NCBI RefSeq assembly: GCF_001649575.2 | Contig: NC_051431.1 | Coordinates: forward strand, 19,517,663-19,581,662 | DNA: 64,000 nucleotides | Direction: 5' to 3' | DNA from: Kryptolebias marmoratus | Lineage: Eukaryota; Chordata; Actinopteri; Cyprinodontiformes; Rivulidae | Part shown: piece after piece, positions 35,401 through 50,104 of the stretch | How the letters are laid out: each line of letters opens with the position of its first letter | Numbering within the stretch: position 1 is the stretch's first letter | The notes under the pieces: model-generated | Database searches by the model: none | What the model was told of the DNA's origin: nothing | Seen by the model: the letters and a program-made list of their open reading frames with translations, nothing else | Translations under genes and position numbers: made by a program

Positions 35401-38400
35401 ATAATGCTGGAGAATTAGAAGCTGCACCACTGATTATTGTTTTGCGTTCCAAGTTGTTTCAGCCATAAGCAAAGCACTGGATGTTTTTTTGTTGTTGGCA
35501 ATAAAGATAAGTTTGTATGTTCCTACTGGTGTAAAAAAAAATCTGAATTTTTCAGTAGTTTTGATTTCAGTGTCCCCAAAATAAATGGAATATTCTAAGA
35601 GTAAGTGTGTGATGACGTTACTGTTTCACCACAAACGCAGTTGCTTTATTGCCGATGTTTGTGCTTGTGATGTTTTATGGAACCTTGAATAATTCACCTG
35701 ATTAATATTCAGTTGATCCAAAAGTAAAAAAAAAATGTAGTAGAAATCACTGAGAAAGCACAAATAATTACAAATTTAAAAATAAATTATCAAGCTGTTG
35801 AAACGATGAAAGCATAAGAAAAATCTGTTCACAGAGTTCACCATGAACACGTTGGTGAGTTGTGTTTGCAGCCAGGAAAACCTGAGTTATGATGCTGAAT
35901 CCAGTGGCTACCAGAATAACTCAAGTGAACTCTCTTTGTAGTTACATTTGGACATTGACGTGTCCAGAATAACACCATCAGAGCCATGTAATCCCTTTTG
36001 CTTTACTCTTGCCGCTCTGTCTGCAGTCTCTGTCTGTCTGCAGTTTGACAGTGAGGCTGAATGATGTTGGAGTCCAGAATCGGCCACTGCAGCCATGTCT
36101 GCAGTAAAATACGTAAACAGTGAGATGTCAACATTCTTAATTTGTCCTTGTCAGTCCTCACATTCCCTCTGATATTACTGAAAACAAAAAACAAGAGAAC
36201 AATGCCAAAAAAATAGTTTTCATCCACTTATTCTCCTTTTAATCCTTTTGGGATTTAATTAGAAAACTCAAAAATAGATGTTTGTATTCAAAATTTAGAG
36301 GTTTTTAAAAAATATTCTTGTGCTGAAGAAAATCTGCTCACATTTGCCATAATAAAACAAAACACAAAAAAGTGGACTGACAGAGCTTTTCTGGTTTTGT
36401 CGAGTGTATATACTGTATAAGAAATCCATGATTTTTGACTAGTGCTGGCAAACATGAAACAATTTGAGCAAGATTACAAAAAATTACAAAATATCAGAAT
36501 AATCAGCATAAACCGGGAGATTCAAGTGGTGGAATTTATTCGGCCTAATTCTGAAATTACAGCAAATCTCTGTTTTTATTTCCCTCCCAGGCCTCACACA
36601 GTAACCAATATACTGAAATATTTATCTGAACATTCAGAAGTTTTTTAAACGCATTTCTCATTGTTAAACCTCGAAGCACCAGTTTTTCAAATGGAAGCAG
36701 CAATGATTGAAAAATAAACTTGAGCAGATTTCTGTGTTGATTTAAACGTAATGTTGAACATTTGTGTTGAACTCGTATGGTATGGTACCCACAATATATT
36801 TCCTCTGACTTTTGTCTCCATCATCTTTTTTGATGTGTTCTTTTCTGAGCTTGTGTCCTAAAGTTCAACTGATTTAGCTCTCCTTCTTTCCGTCTCTAAA
36901 CTCAGGCTGATCTATCATTTCTTTTACAATCAGTCCATTAGTCAACAATTATTTCAATCCATCTCTGATTCCTGTGGGTGCACCTCCTGTTCTGAGCTCC
37001 ATGGTTTACCTCACCTGCTTTACTCTACTCTTAACCTGATGTCTCTGCATTAGTGCAAAATAGCATCCCAGAGCAAATTAAAATGATCACCTGTGAAACG
37101 TGTGAAACTAAAACTAATCAAATGTAATCATTGTAGTAAATGGGCAGATTAAACTTAGAATTTATCAGATCTCAACTACTGAAGTGTGAAAGTCGTTCAT
37201 CACAGGGAACCCTTCATCATCATGTTTACACCAAATAAGGAGGAAACCAAGTTTTGTCTTTATGGGTTTATTATAAATTTAACACTAAATCAAGAAAATA
37301 GAAACAACAGTAAACAATTAAGATGACATCACTTAGCAGCTGAGAAGCAATACACATCAGTGACTTTGTTTGCCTAATCTATCCTGAACCTCAGAATGTA
37401 ATGAAAAGCAACAGGGCTGAAATTATTGGGGTAAATAATTACCAGGGTAAAAAGGTTCCAGGTAAATAGTGGAAACGTGCCTCAAAATCAGAGTTTGCCG
37501 TTGGTGCACTCATTAGTTGGCCTTACCATCGTACGAAGTATTTCAAAATAAAATTAGATTCAATCAAAGTGAAACTAAATTGTAGGTTTTTTTTTCACTG
37601 CAATACGTAAATTTAATTAGCACTTTAACAGTGCAAGATATTAACCAGTGTCACCGATTATTCACCAGTTAATACTGGTGCTGTGACAGCAATACTAATA
37701 TTAGCCTTGGACTAACACTAGCGACCAAGGAAACTGTAGTTACCAGAATACAGTGTAGCTACCATCAGAATATATTATAACTAGAGACAGGACTGGAAAC
37801 TGGAAGTTGAAGTCACAGTGGACGAGCAGGAGAAGGCGAGGACACTGCATCCATCTTTATTAATGTTGATGGTAGCTACATATCTACTGAAAACAACACA
37901 AAACAAGCAAAGCCTTACCTGTCTAGCATAAAACAGCAGCCATGGTGTAATTTCCCAGCTTGTGTCATTTGCTGGGTTCTTATCCTTATGGAAATACTCT
38001 CATTTGACTTTGACATAGTTTGTTTTTTTTCTCCTGCCTTCTGTAGTAGCGAATGCAGTTCAAAATGCTGAAAATGTTGCAGCTCTGGTTGCCATTGCTG
38101 TGATGTTTGTTATCAGTACTCTTCCACAAATCCTTTAATTGACAAAGACTAGTGAATCATCCAACAATCCATTTTCGAAACAAAAAAATCCTATTGCTGG
38201 GGTTTTTATTGACCAAACTAAAAGATGCATATGTTTTCTCTTTTGTTGTAACTCCAATGTATTAATAACTGTTGGGATGTGATGACGGTGCTAACACGCA
38301 TGACAAAGAAATGCATTTAAAAATCACCAAAGACTTTAAAGTCTTGTCAGTTGTGATATGAAAAGGCATTTAATCAGTAGGCTGAAATAAGCTTACAAAG

Positions 38401-41389
38401 TCATTTTTGCTACCTATTAACTAACTCAGTTAATAGCTTATTATTGGTAAAAGGTGAAAATGCAGTTTCTCATTTCACATCTCCAATCCAAACCTCATTG
38501 GAGATACTTGTTCGTTATGCAGGTGTGCAGCAGACACCCACAACAGCAGCGTCTCTGAAGGCCCTTAACCTAATGTTTGTTGACATAATAAGGTTGGATG
38601 TCCAGTATGTGCCATGTCTTACCGAAGTAAGGGCTCTGCCAACAGGCATCTGCTCAGCAAAATGTTGCTGCTTAATGATATTATCAAGGCAACGTATGCT
38701 GACCATTAGATTCATTTTGGCCATTAGATACATTTCATTTCATCTGATTATGTCCACTCAAGTCTTAATCGGACTATTTTAAGTATTATAGGAGAGCGTC
38801 CTAAAACATACAAGGTCCTGCTGCTCATAGCGGGACCAACATTGTTTTTGCTGAGCTATATGTGCCATGATATATTATAGCATCTGAAAAACAGTCTGGA
38901 ACTGATGAACACTGACAATCACAATTTGTTATATTTCCAGTCTTTTAGGATTGAGCACTGCTTGAGCAACCCCAGCATTATTTCAGTTTTTAAAAATAGA
39001 TTTTACATTGAATTCTGTATATCCAGTTTTATCCATTTCAGAGCAGGTGACACTTGTGTGAGGCACCTCACAATTCAATTTGATTATGCTTCAGAAGGTT
39101 GCAATACTTGAAACCTAAATGACTATGACTTATTTTACATAAAAAAACACTGATTTGTATATGTTAAGCCTAGTAAAGAGGGCACAATAACATATGTCAA
39201 AAAGCCCTATTAATTACAGGCTGCTGACCAACAATTTGCATAGATGCTAATGTAACACTGAAAATGCTATAGCAAGGCTAACAACATTAGCATTGTGATT
39301 ATCACTGGGACTTTATACACAAATCAATCATTGCAAAGTCATTATTAAAGACAGTCATGAAACTTTATTTACAGACATACATTCTTTAAGATTCAGCAAA
39401 GAAAACATGAAAAAGATGCCATATGTTTCTACTAAAGGTATTTCTACTAGAGCAAATTTCATTGGGCAGGAACTACTCTGCTAACTCTTAATAAAGTAGC
39501 AGCACAATTAAATATGAACAAAAGCAATTTTTGCAGTTTGTAAAGGGATTCAGAACCCAAAACTAGATTTATAGAATAAAATATATTAATGGCAATTGTC
39601 ATGCTACAACAAAATTAAGGTGCCATAAAAAATTGAATAAAAAATATTAAATAAATCAGTAATTTATTTAATTGATACAACTCACCATGCACCATGCACC
39701 ATGCTTCTCATTTGACACTTTCATGAAACACTTCAATATGTTTGAAGTCAACTTGCTGCTGTTACACCTCTGAGCCACCAAGCGAGGTAATGACAGAGAT
39801 GTAACCGTTGATGTGAAAATGTCAGCTGGCTTTGTGGCTCAGCGATGTGATGTAGGGATGACGTACGGTCTGTGCAACCACTCATGGGATTTAAAAGCCT
39901 AAAAAACAATAAACAGATTCACTAAGGAGGAGAAGATCAATGACGAAGCACAGCAATTTAGCAGTTAGTTAAAAAATTTAGTTAACCACAAAGAGGATCG
40001 CTAGACTGAGTTAATCTGTTATGTTTTGAAAATGATATGAGGGAGAAACATTTAATGTGTAATGCTTTACATCAGCACATCTGGGTTCAGGCCTCTTTTG
40101 GTTCCACAAAACTTGCTCACATCTGCGTGGGACGGGGCCAGCTCTATTCGGGAAGAGGCAGCTTAAAAATGGACTCGTTTTTGCCGCCATTATGCTAAAC
40201 TGTTTTGTCAAAGTACCTAACAAAGCAAAAAATTGTCAGATTTTTAACAAAAAGTGACATTAATTTGCACATCAAGTGTTATCACTTTATTTATATTTAA
40301 TTTACCTACCTGTGCTGCAGTAAATATATATAAATATATTAGCGTCATGGTTTTTACAACTGTCTCCACACAAGAAGTAACTTCAAAACCTTTTTTTCAC
40401 CAAACCCTAAATTACTTTCACAATGTTTACCTCAGATTAATAAATCGCTCATAAAATAGATTTGTGAATATATTTGACAGTGCCTGTCAACATTACCCTT
40501 CTATAAATAGTTTTTATTCTTGTTAAGAAGGTAAAGGACAGGCTTCCCTCATCAGTTCTTGGTAAATTTAGAAAATGATTTTAATTAATAAAACTGAGCG
40601 TATTGAATAATATTGTCCTACTATTATTGGCTGTTCAGAAGCAGTTTTTTTTTGCGTACATGCTGACATCCAGCTTATTGTAAATATGTAGTAAACCGTT
40701 GCTGCAGCACCTGGAATTTAATATTGGTTTTATTTATTTTGTCACAGACACGAGTTTCCCCTCCATCTTTGAGCGGTTTTGTTACATCACATGGCAGTAT
40801 TAGATTTCTCCTCGTGGAGGTTTTTATTCATCATCATCAGCAGCAGAGGGAGCTGCTATAATTTGCTACAATATAATCCCTCATCAGATCCAATCTTGTG
40901 CACTTATCCTCATCATCATCAGCAGCAGCAGGAGCATAATTTAGACATCAATGTCTTTATTGCTCAGCTTTACTAAGAAGCCGTCCAGGGTCTCTGGCTT
41001 CCCCTTGATGAGCCAGGCAGTCACTCTGGACCATCTGAGACATGAACGTAGACTGAGGAGGAGGAGGAGGGGGTGCCTCGTTTTAGTGTTGCCCACCCCT
41101 TTAAGACATCAGAGGACAGATCTGTCGGTGTGGATCAGCAGCTTGCGTACACCCAGCCCTTTCTACTGTCACAGCTCTGCTTAATATTCATGAGAGCAAA
41201 TTGGTAGAGCGTCATTTAACTCGCGTGCATGGTGTATAGCCTCTGGGCAGATCAGATCAGTGGGAATGCTTACTCACTCTGAACTCCATGGATGATTTTT
41301 GTTTGCCTCTATCCAAATGTCTAATATTTCTTTCAATTTAATTAACTTTTACATACAATAAAATGGGATTTTTTTAATTTTTTATTTTT

Positions 41390-41765
41390 TTTACCACCTG
41401 CCACCGAAAGGCAAAGGTGGACATGAATGTTTTTGACTGTGTCTGAGTGGCTGCTCATATGTCTGTTAGTAAAATATCTCAAGAACCACATGATGAATTT
41501 TAATGAATCTTTCAGAAAGTAATTTTTGTACATTTTCAACTGATTATCTTTTAGAATTAATCCAACTCAAGATGGCTGCCGTCGCTAACAGATATTAGCC
41601 AACGCAGCAATGGCTTTAACTCAGTCAAATTTACAGATATTTTGCTAAAATTTGATGCCGTATTAGCTGAGACTCATTTACAACACATACTCTGAGCTTA
41701 TCTCGCCATAAGATGGTCCTAGTTTAAAATTACGGCATTCCTTCAAAATAATGCTAGGCCTTTAA
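41390..41765 (+). repeat. family A repeat, one unit
   Basis: Starts TACCACCTGCCACCGAAAGG and contains GTTAGTAAAATATCTCAAGA, CAAGATGGCTGCCGTCGC and GAGACTCATTTACAACACAT. It ends GGCATTCCTTCAAAATAATG and CTAGGCC. Confidence 0.78.
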
Positions 41766-44394
41766 GTTGTATTTTGGTTTTCCTTGCAACAGCGGTGTAC
41801 TCATATTCCATATTTTAATTTTGGGTCAATCGCAGGTCAGCCGTATTTTTAGCTGCTGCCAACATGCGCTGCATATATCACACCGACGCTGTTCTCCATG
41901 AGCGCGCGGTAGGAATAGGAATTTGTTGAGGTTGAAAATTGCCTCAGCCTCTGTTAGTCTTGAATTTGAGTGAGCCAGGTATGATCTCCACATCCCAGGC
42001 AGACTTGCCCTGAGGGTACGGAGCAGAGAGCTGCTTTAATTACCCAAGGATCCTGCTGTCACATTGTCACCACGAGGCACCCAGTGCTACCGCTACCCAG
42101 CAGTGCCGAGTCCCCCCGCCGAGGTGGCGATGACAACTCAGACAATGGATCTGCTCGCTGTACAGATGCAATACATGAGCCATCTGAAATATGTGAAGCT
42201 GAATCAGTCCCACTGTCTCTCTGATTCTCCCTTTGCCTCTTTTTGTTTGCTCGCTGCTGTTCCCACTTTTCTTCATGTTCGTGACAAAAGCCGGCTGCAG
42301 CAGAAAGGGCTGAATATGTAAACGTGGCCATGGCACATAAAAGAGTTCAGCATCACACAAACTCCGAGTGACTTTAGTGTGTTTTGATTCGGTGCTGAAG
42401 ACGCAGTTTTACCTAAAAAATAATTCAGATTTAACTTCATGATTTAGGTTGGGATCTCGTTGATGTCATTCAGTTTGTTCACAACATCGCTGATTACTTG
42501 TTGCCTCAAATGGAGTTCAGTGGCTCAGATAAAGCATCAGAATTTCTTGCCGCGTAATTTCTGGCTATAGGACCACCATAGTGTAATGAGTCACATAAGC
42601 TATCCAGGAACATTGCAGGTGCTGCTGATGCAAACCAGAACCACATCATCAACCAGAAACCTGTAAGAAACAAACACAGAGAAAAGGAGGATTTGGACTC
42701 ATCCCTTTTTTAACAGACTTCACAAAAACATGCTGGTACTGATTTGTGTCTGCTTAACTTCCTACAGACTTTTCAAAACAAAATAAAATGAGAGCAAGTA
42801 AATAAAGTTCAATATGGAAAACAAAGTTCTTGCAATGAAATTACCCCACTCCTGACGGAGAGTGAAAACTTTTGCATGAAATTTTTGTGCATGTATGTTG
42901 TTAAATGTCCTGCTTTGTTCGCCTGAAAGGAACACTGTCGACGTGGCCTCATTTAAAAAAGAAACCGATTTTGAAAAGGTTTTTTACTTTGTATTTTTTA
43001 AAAGTCAACAACAAAAGGCGTTTAAGATCCTCAGTATTTGTAGTTACAGTAGCTGAAAGTGTTAAAAGACCCACTATGCACCAAAAAAAACAAACATTAG
43101 TTCATGATTACAAAAACCGTCAACCTTATTACTTTACTGAACACACTTTTTAAAATTTATATTCCTAATTTACAATCTCAGTTGTGTAACTCTTATTCTT
43201 AATTTGCTTTAAAGTAAAAAATAAAATCCCTTTATGTACACTTAGGTTTTGTTGTGTTTGTTTCATATTTCATAACCAATAAACGTGTGTGTGGTAGTTA
43301 TTTTGAATCATTTCCATGCCTAAAGTACCTTAATATTCTCCTCAGTTCTATCAAAATCATTTGATGCAACTTTGAAAGTTTTATTGCATTTTTTTTTCCA
43401 ACTAGAAATTTTCATCAGTCTGAAAAATTAAAATTCTGTGTCGTGATGAACTGATTCTTCACAGTGAACTGCAAGCACACCAAGGAGCTATAAAAAAACC
43501 CCCAAAAAACATGTCAAATGGGTCATTTAAAAGATACATTACAGCTCCTCTGATGGTCAACATTTAGATGAAAAAGATTGTTTTAATTCTTCTCCGTTCC
43601 TTGAGAATATCCTAGTGGACAAAAAAATCCCAGTCAATTATAGATGTATATAATGCATTATTGAACAATGTCATTTATTTCACCTTTACAGTTGAGCTCA
43701 TGAAAAATTATGCCAATTACTGATTTTCTCTCAGGCAATGTAGTAAGTGGTTGGGCCCTGAGGTCATTTGTTGGGGCATGACACGGTGCTTTTTGTGAGG
43801 TCGAAGGGAGCAATGTACCTCCGTCATTGGACCGTTTGTGGTCTGGCTCCTGGGCTTAGTCAATTAGGAAATTGAGTAGTGAACTTAAATGCTTCCTTCC
43901 ACCAGAGTCAATTTCTTCTCTTTTTTTAAAATTAAATCAATCTTGCTATCAGTCAGCTAGTCTAAATTGAGTCGCTCTCGGGTTCTTTTCATATGCGAAA
44001 TAGATGAATATTGAAACTGCCGTGGCATTAATTCTAACCCACTTACGTCATTCTTTGCACTGGAGTTTTTTTTCTTAACAACAACATATTTTTTACTTTT
44101 GCCTGTCTCAGGTTTTCTACTTGACAGACTAACAATAAAAGCATCCATTAACCAAGTACCAAAGATTTCTACTTTTCCACTAAAGCAATAAAATATTATT
44201 GATTATTTAGTAAACTGTGTTTGCCTTCACTTACGTTACCCCTAATCCCCATAAATAACCATCTGATGTCAACAAAGTCCAACTTAAGCAAAGACATATC
44301 AGAACTGCACAAATCTCATAAACTCAGCATCTTTAAAATTAGTAACAATATAATGTTATATGTAAAGAAAGATTCTAATTTATGTAAATCAACT

Positions 44395-44946
44395 AAAGGG
44401 ATAGTTTAGATGTTTGAAGTTGGGTTCAGTGGAAAACATATTTTACCTGTGAACAACCTCAGTTTGGAGAAAACGAGTTTAATTCTCACCAATTTGACAA
44501 ACAGTTAGTCAATGTGGGGCCAAGACCAAAGTGAATTTCTGCCGTCCTAAAACACCAAGTCTCCCAAATTGTTTTAGTGGTTCATGGAAACACTTTTTTA
44601 TAAACCTTTACTTTGTCAGCTTCACATTAAATAGATATCTAAATGGAAATATTTAGTTATTTGCAAGTATGAACATGGTAATTGCATCAAAATATGCTGA
44701 AATGTGATGCAAATATGATGATAGCGTAAAAATATAAAATAGTGTTTCCAAATTTAAAGATTAGAGTTGTTTTAAGACAAGAGCAATCCACTTTGGTTTT
44801 AGCTTTGTTCGAACTAGCTGTCAGTTTATAAATCTGATCAAAATGAAACTTTTTTTCTCCTTCATAGAGCTATCTACAACAGGTAAGATATTTTTTGTTC
44901 ATAACCTTTCCACAGAACCCCACCTCAAAATGTGCGAGCCATTACT
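44395..44946. repeat. family C foldback element, both arms
   Basis: Left arm: TAAAGGGATAGTTTAGATG and TTCAGTGGAAAACATATTTT, then GGCCAAGACCAAAGTGAATT. Right arm: CAATCCACTTTGGTTTTAGC, TAGAGCTATCTACAACAGG, then TTTCCACAGAACCCCACCTC. The right arm reads as an imperfect reverse complement of the left, so the element could form a long hairpin. It has no coding capacity. Confidence 0.7.
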
Positions 44947-46987
44947 TGAACTTGTCTCAAAACTGTGAGCGTTTCAAAGTGCGCTCTCCTTCGCTCTAAC
45001 CTTGAATACCATCCATCAACAGGTGTGGTTTTGACCCCAACTCCTCCCACCTCCCCTCTGTGTTATCAACAGAGCGCTGAGAAGATTGATACTCCCTGAG
45101 CCAGCTGGAAAAAAAGAGAATGAATCTGAATTTAATATGACTTTGATGTATTATTTTCATCTTGGCCAGTGCCACAGACCCATCGAGAACCCATAATACT
45201 ATCCTGCTGCCTTTTAAAAGATCCACATTGGCTAAAGGTTTTTGGACGGGAGATACTGGAGACAGGATTGTACACATCTGAAATTATTCGGCTCTTGTTC
45301 AGTTAAACTTTAATGAAATCAAACCGACCTTTCATATAAAATGCACTTAGTGAAGTCTATGCCCTCTGTCTTGTACATGACTGACTGATATTAGACTTAA
45401 ATAGTAATAATTAACATAATATTTGGGAATCTTTTGATAAAATGGCTTATTTTAAAATACTGTCTCAAATCACTGAGATGCTGAAAGAGTGATTGACCAC
45501 TTTATTAGGAATCAATGTGAAATTTAATTCAATCCAATACAACAGCTCTATTCTTAATAAACCACTACATTTCCATTTTTGATACTGCAACTTGCTAATT
45601 TTGCTTGATATTTAGTGGGACATGATGGGTTTTGGTCACGTACTAGATCATATTATCTTACAATGTTTACAAGTTGTATATAAGAATACATTAGATTGGT
45701 TTAGGTTTTGCCACAAGACCGTATACATATACAACATACCGTATACTAGCTGGAAATTACATTTTCCAAGACTTGCAAAAAAACCTTACTTTTTATTTTT
45801 TCTTGTATAGTTCTAAAACTGTATGGAAGTAAGAAGTGGGGCGTTTCAATCAGTGTACATTCAGCACAAACTGTAGATTTCGACACTCAATTCGGTGACA
45901 GTAAGGATAAACATATATTCAGTCATTAAACTGTCTTGTTACCTGCAGGATCTCCTACAAGCTGAATCAAAGCTCAGATGTTAAACAAGTTAATTATATT
46001 CCAACAACAAAATTGTATCTAACATATGAGTTTTATCAGGGCTTCTTGTTTTTGTTTTCTTTTTCCTCAAAAGAGATACTTGGCACCCACAAGCTATGAT
46101 GCAGGCTGTGCATGATCATTTTCCTTCTTTGTGTTATTTATTTATTTATAAGCAACAACTTGCTTAAAGTATGAGTTCCTTACAGACAGATGTCAAACAT
46201 AAATGCATAAGATCAATCGTGCTGTGTTGAAACATTCACTTTTGATGGTGTACTGTTAAAACAAAATTAGATTTATTGCAATTCATCCTTATGAAATATG
46301 TTCGTTTTTTGTAATAGATATGCCAAAATAAGCATACAAGCAAACCATGTCCTTTAATAGATTAAAGGATAGCTCATGTTAGCCCTATAGGAGATGCTAC
46401 GTTCCTTTCCTACCCAGAAAGTTGGAACTCAATCCTGAAAAGTGACACCACAGACAACTTTACTGTGTTTCATTTGCTTGTTGGAAAACCAGTTGGATTT
46501 GGTAATTGTTGTGCAACATGTGCATTAAAAGAGGTTGTACAGTACAATGTGAGAGTCTAACTTTATAAAAGACACACAGATGTAAATAAGTAGTTTAATT
46601 TTGCAACTAACAACACTTGCTATGTGAGAGGCAGCCATGTTGGACTTTTTAGGTCGAAGTTGGCCAGGAACCTACGGCTTTCCATGTTAAAATACCGACT
46701 TTGGGGAATGTTAAAGTTGTTTTTTTTGACTTCTGAGTACAAATGAACTTCACCACATGCTTTTGACACATTTCTTTTTTTTTAAATATTGAATGAAATG
46801 TTTGTTATTGACTTTCTAAACCTTTTTCATATTTGACAGTACCTAACCTGAAATAATAATTTACAGTATGCCTTTTTGTAATTATTTTAAATTAAATATT
46901 TCCAGGTTCAACATAATTAACATTTTGTACTAATTTGTGCTAATTATTAGTTGCATCTTCTGCTTTTTAGTTGTCATATGCAAATCC

Positions 46988-47285
46988 CAGGGTGGCATGG
47001 TGGAGAGCTGGTTAGAGCTGTTGCCTCACAGCAAGAAGGTAGCAGGGTTGCGTACCACCTGGGGCCTTTCTGGGCAGAGTTTGCATGTTCTCCCCGTGCA
47101 CATGTGGGTTTTCTCTGGGCAATACATTTTTCTCCCACTGACCAAAAACATGTCCGTTAGATTAACCGGTAACTCTAATGGTACTTGGTGTGAGCATGTG
47201 AATGGTTGTTTGTCCTGTTTGTCTCTATGTGTCCCTGTGATGGACTTGCAACCTGTCCAGGGTCCCAAATGTAACTTTGGGACTC
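46988..47285 (+). repeat. common teleost short interspersed repeat, tRNA-SINE-like in look
   Basis: GGTGGCATGGTGGAGAGCTG, GTTGCCTCACAGCAAGAAGG, GAGTTTGCATGTTCTCCCCG and GACTTGCAACCTGTCCAGGG form a well-known fish repeat. The TGGTTAGAGCTG and GGGTTGCG positions loosely resemble tRNA A and B boxes, but the class is uncertain. The open frames here are not genes. Confidence 0.6.
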
Positions 47286-48256
47286 TATAGGTTAGTCCAC
47301 ATTACATGAAGACTTGTGGGTGTTAATTTTTGGTGACACTCAGAGTACAGCTGTTTTAGATTTAGAAGTTGTGCAGATGTCCAGAGCTCCAATATGTCAA
47401 TCCCTGTTATCAAAAAAAAAAAACCCCTAACAAATTCAGCTAATTTGATCAACCACATGTTGTTAATTTTGAACGAGCACTCCTAATCTGTAACAACAAA
47501 TGAGTGTTTTGTGGACGCGCGTGTGTACATGAGCAGGTCACTGGAGTGTCTCATTGCTAGTTTAGAGCTGCTCGAGCAGAGAAAGGGATGAAAACGTCTG
47601 CAATTTGAAACCTTGTTAGGAATTTATGAAGTGCTAAAATGCTTTCTCCCCAGAGAGCCAAGCCAGCTGCCGGTGCCACTGTGAGCCGTTTAGTGCAGAG
47701 CCTCGTCACCAGGCTGAGATGGCAAGCGTGATGCACACAAATACTGTGCTTTTTGCCAGAAACACAGACAAACTCTGTCTTTCATATCTGCTGGCCGGGC
47801 ATTTTCACTCTGAAACCAAACAGCTGTAGATTTCTATTGAGTTAATTGGCCCAACATTGACTTTTATTACCCTTCTTGCCTCTGGAGAATGCTACCACAC
47901 AAGATGCATTTAATGCCATTCACTTTACGGTAACGCAGGCTTAAATTGAAGCTTGAAAATGATCAAGGCATTAATCCATAATTCATAGTAGTTTATGTTA
48001 ATTTAATGTTCCCCAGATCCCAGGAATAGAAATACAATGATGAATCCAAAATGAGTGATGACGACCCATAAATAGAGACGTTCACAGTGAATGAGTTTTC
48101 TCATTTTTACCAAATATGATAACATCCAAACTGATTTATTATAAAAGGAGGAAAAAAACTTATTCTGCTAAATGTGTTTTGATGTCTGCATCATCATTTG
48201 GGGTTGAAAACAGAAAAAAAATAAACATATGCAAAAAAAATACTGCAACAAAATGA

Positions 48257-48709
<453 letters not shown>

Positions 48710-48714
48710 TAGAG

Positions 48715-49081
48715 CAGGTCTTCACAAACCTTTTAGCTTCTGACCCCAAAATAATGGCAAAGACTTGCAACCCCAAATATCCTTGGTTGAACTACACTAT
48801 ATGAAGAAAAGCATTATAAGTGAAGTGAAGTAAAGTGAAATTTATCTATATAGCACTTTTCCGCAACAAGGCGACTCAAAGTGCAACACAAATAGCATAA
48901 ACTCACATTATATTATGTTTTTCATTTGTCTATTGCTTTTATTTTTTTATAACAAATATAGTAAAGATGTGCTAGTAGTACTACTTTTATTTTGTTTGCT
49001 ATCTGGAGATCATATAGGGACCCTCAACTTGGTGTTTTCTGGTACATAATGGGGTCCCGACCCCAACTTTGGGAACCACCT
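48715..49081. mobile_element. dscam: short hAT-like element in dscam intron 2
   Basis: Begins CAGGTCTTCACAAACCTTTT and ends CCCCAACTTTGGGAACCACC, the CAGTGGTTC-CAAAC style of hAT termini in inverted orientation. The flanking 8-mers CACTAGAG (48707-48714) and CTTTAGAG (49082-49089) agree at 6 of 8 positions, as expected of a decayed hAT target duplication. It is non-coding and carries a nested family D tail. Confidence 0.6.
48817..48895 (-). mobile_element. retroposon-like 3' tail (family D), minus strand
   Basis: Reads GTGAAGTGAAGTAAAGTGAA, then TATCTATATAGCACTTTTCC and CGACTCAAAGTGC. This is the reverse complement of the tail at 58.9-59.0 kb, with a GAAGT-type tail instead of GACTT. It lies within the hAT-like element at 48715-49081. 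Confidence 0.6.
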
Positions 49082-49957
49082 CTTTAGAGGTCATGGCAGC
49101 CATGCAGTACAGTAAATGTCCTGACTGATGTTTTAGCACCATTAGTAGTAGTGAATTCTCACAATGTAATTTGAGAGTAAATTGATGTTCTGCTGCTGCA
49201 GAAAACTTATATATATTTTGATATTTGTTATTTTGAAATCTGGACTGTTTGGGGGTTCCCCTGAACACCCTTTTTTATGAGGATGAAAGGTTAAAACGAT
49301 AAAAACTTGTGTGTAGTCACAAAAATTATTCTTATGTGGACAAAACCTTCATCTTGATACTCATTTTTCTTTAGTGGAGTTTCAGGTTTCATCAAGCCAA
49401 GCTTTGGATATTTAGCTGCAGATCAACTGATATCCAATCAGCCACCATCAGCCTTGGTTCTTCAGTGGCTCCTCTTGTGACAACCTAAAACCTTTCTGCC
49501 AGAAACTGGTCTGGAAAACAAGTTTAAATAAAAACTTGAGGCTTCCAACATCAAACTACATTGAGTACATCAACAGAAACCAAGGCTAATGAGCTAATAT
49601 GGAAAACATGTACACCAGACCACTACTTTGTCTTGATGAGTCTTGGTCTGTCTTTGTACCATTGACAAAACCAGCTTTATTGTTTGTTTTAATAATAGGA
49701 GACATTACCACCAACAATCCGGTGACAAACATGCCTAAGATAGGAAATTCAGTTTACCCAAATTTACCCCAAATATAATTCAATTTAATCCAGTCAAATT
49801 CAGTTTAAGAGTAACTCCAACATGCCAAATTATAAACATGTTTTCTTGTCAAATCTTCTTTGCTGTGGCTGTATTTTACTGTGTTAAACAATGCTGTGAT
49901 TTAACCGTCTATGAATGACACTGAAATTTTAATTTTGTAAATTTTTTTGTTGAATAG

Positions 49958-50104
49958 TTTCACGGGAACCCTACACAGTCAGAGTGGCTGACCAGAAGGC
50001 TATGCGAGGCAGTGTAGCCGTCTTCAAGTGCATTATTCCAGCTTCTGTGGAGGCCTACGTCACCGTTGTATCATGGGAGAAGGACACCGTTTCACTCAGC
50101 TCAG
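49958..50104 (+). CDS. dscam: dscam, coding exon 3 (first part of second Ig domain)
   Basis: Seen: a 147-bp exon with a TTGAATAG acceptor and a GGTACGA donor, phase 1 at both ends, encoding residues 121-169. It contains REPYTVRV, then [20 protein letters not shown] and [11 protein letters not shown]. This matches the start of Ig2 in vertebrate DSCAM. The first Ig2 cysteine is Cys145 and the tryptophan is Trp160. The partner cysteine is expected in exon 4, which is not in the window. Phase compatibility with exon 2 restores the expected A-V-x-REPYTV junction. Total dscam coding sequence in the window is 508 bases, about 169 of roughly 2,000 codons. Confidence 0.96.

Noticed and set aside
46937..47290. 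117-codon open frame with GELVRAVASQQEG-type peptides in another frame
   Set aside because: It is entirely within a common teleost interspersed repeat, where such frames recur by ancestry of the repeat and not by coding.
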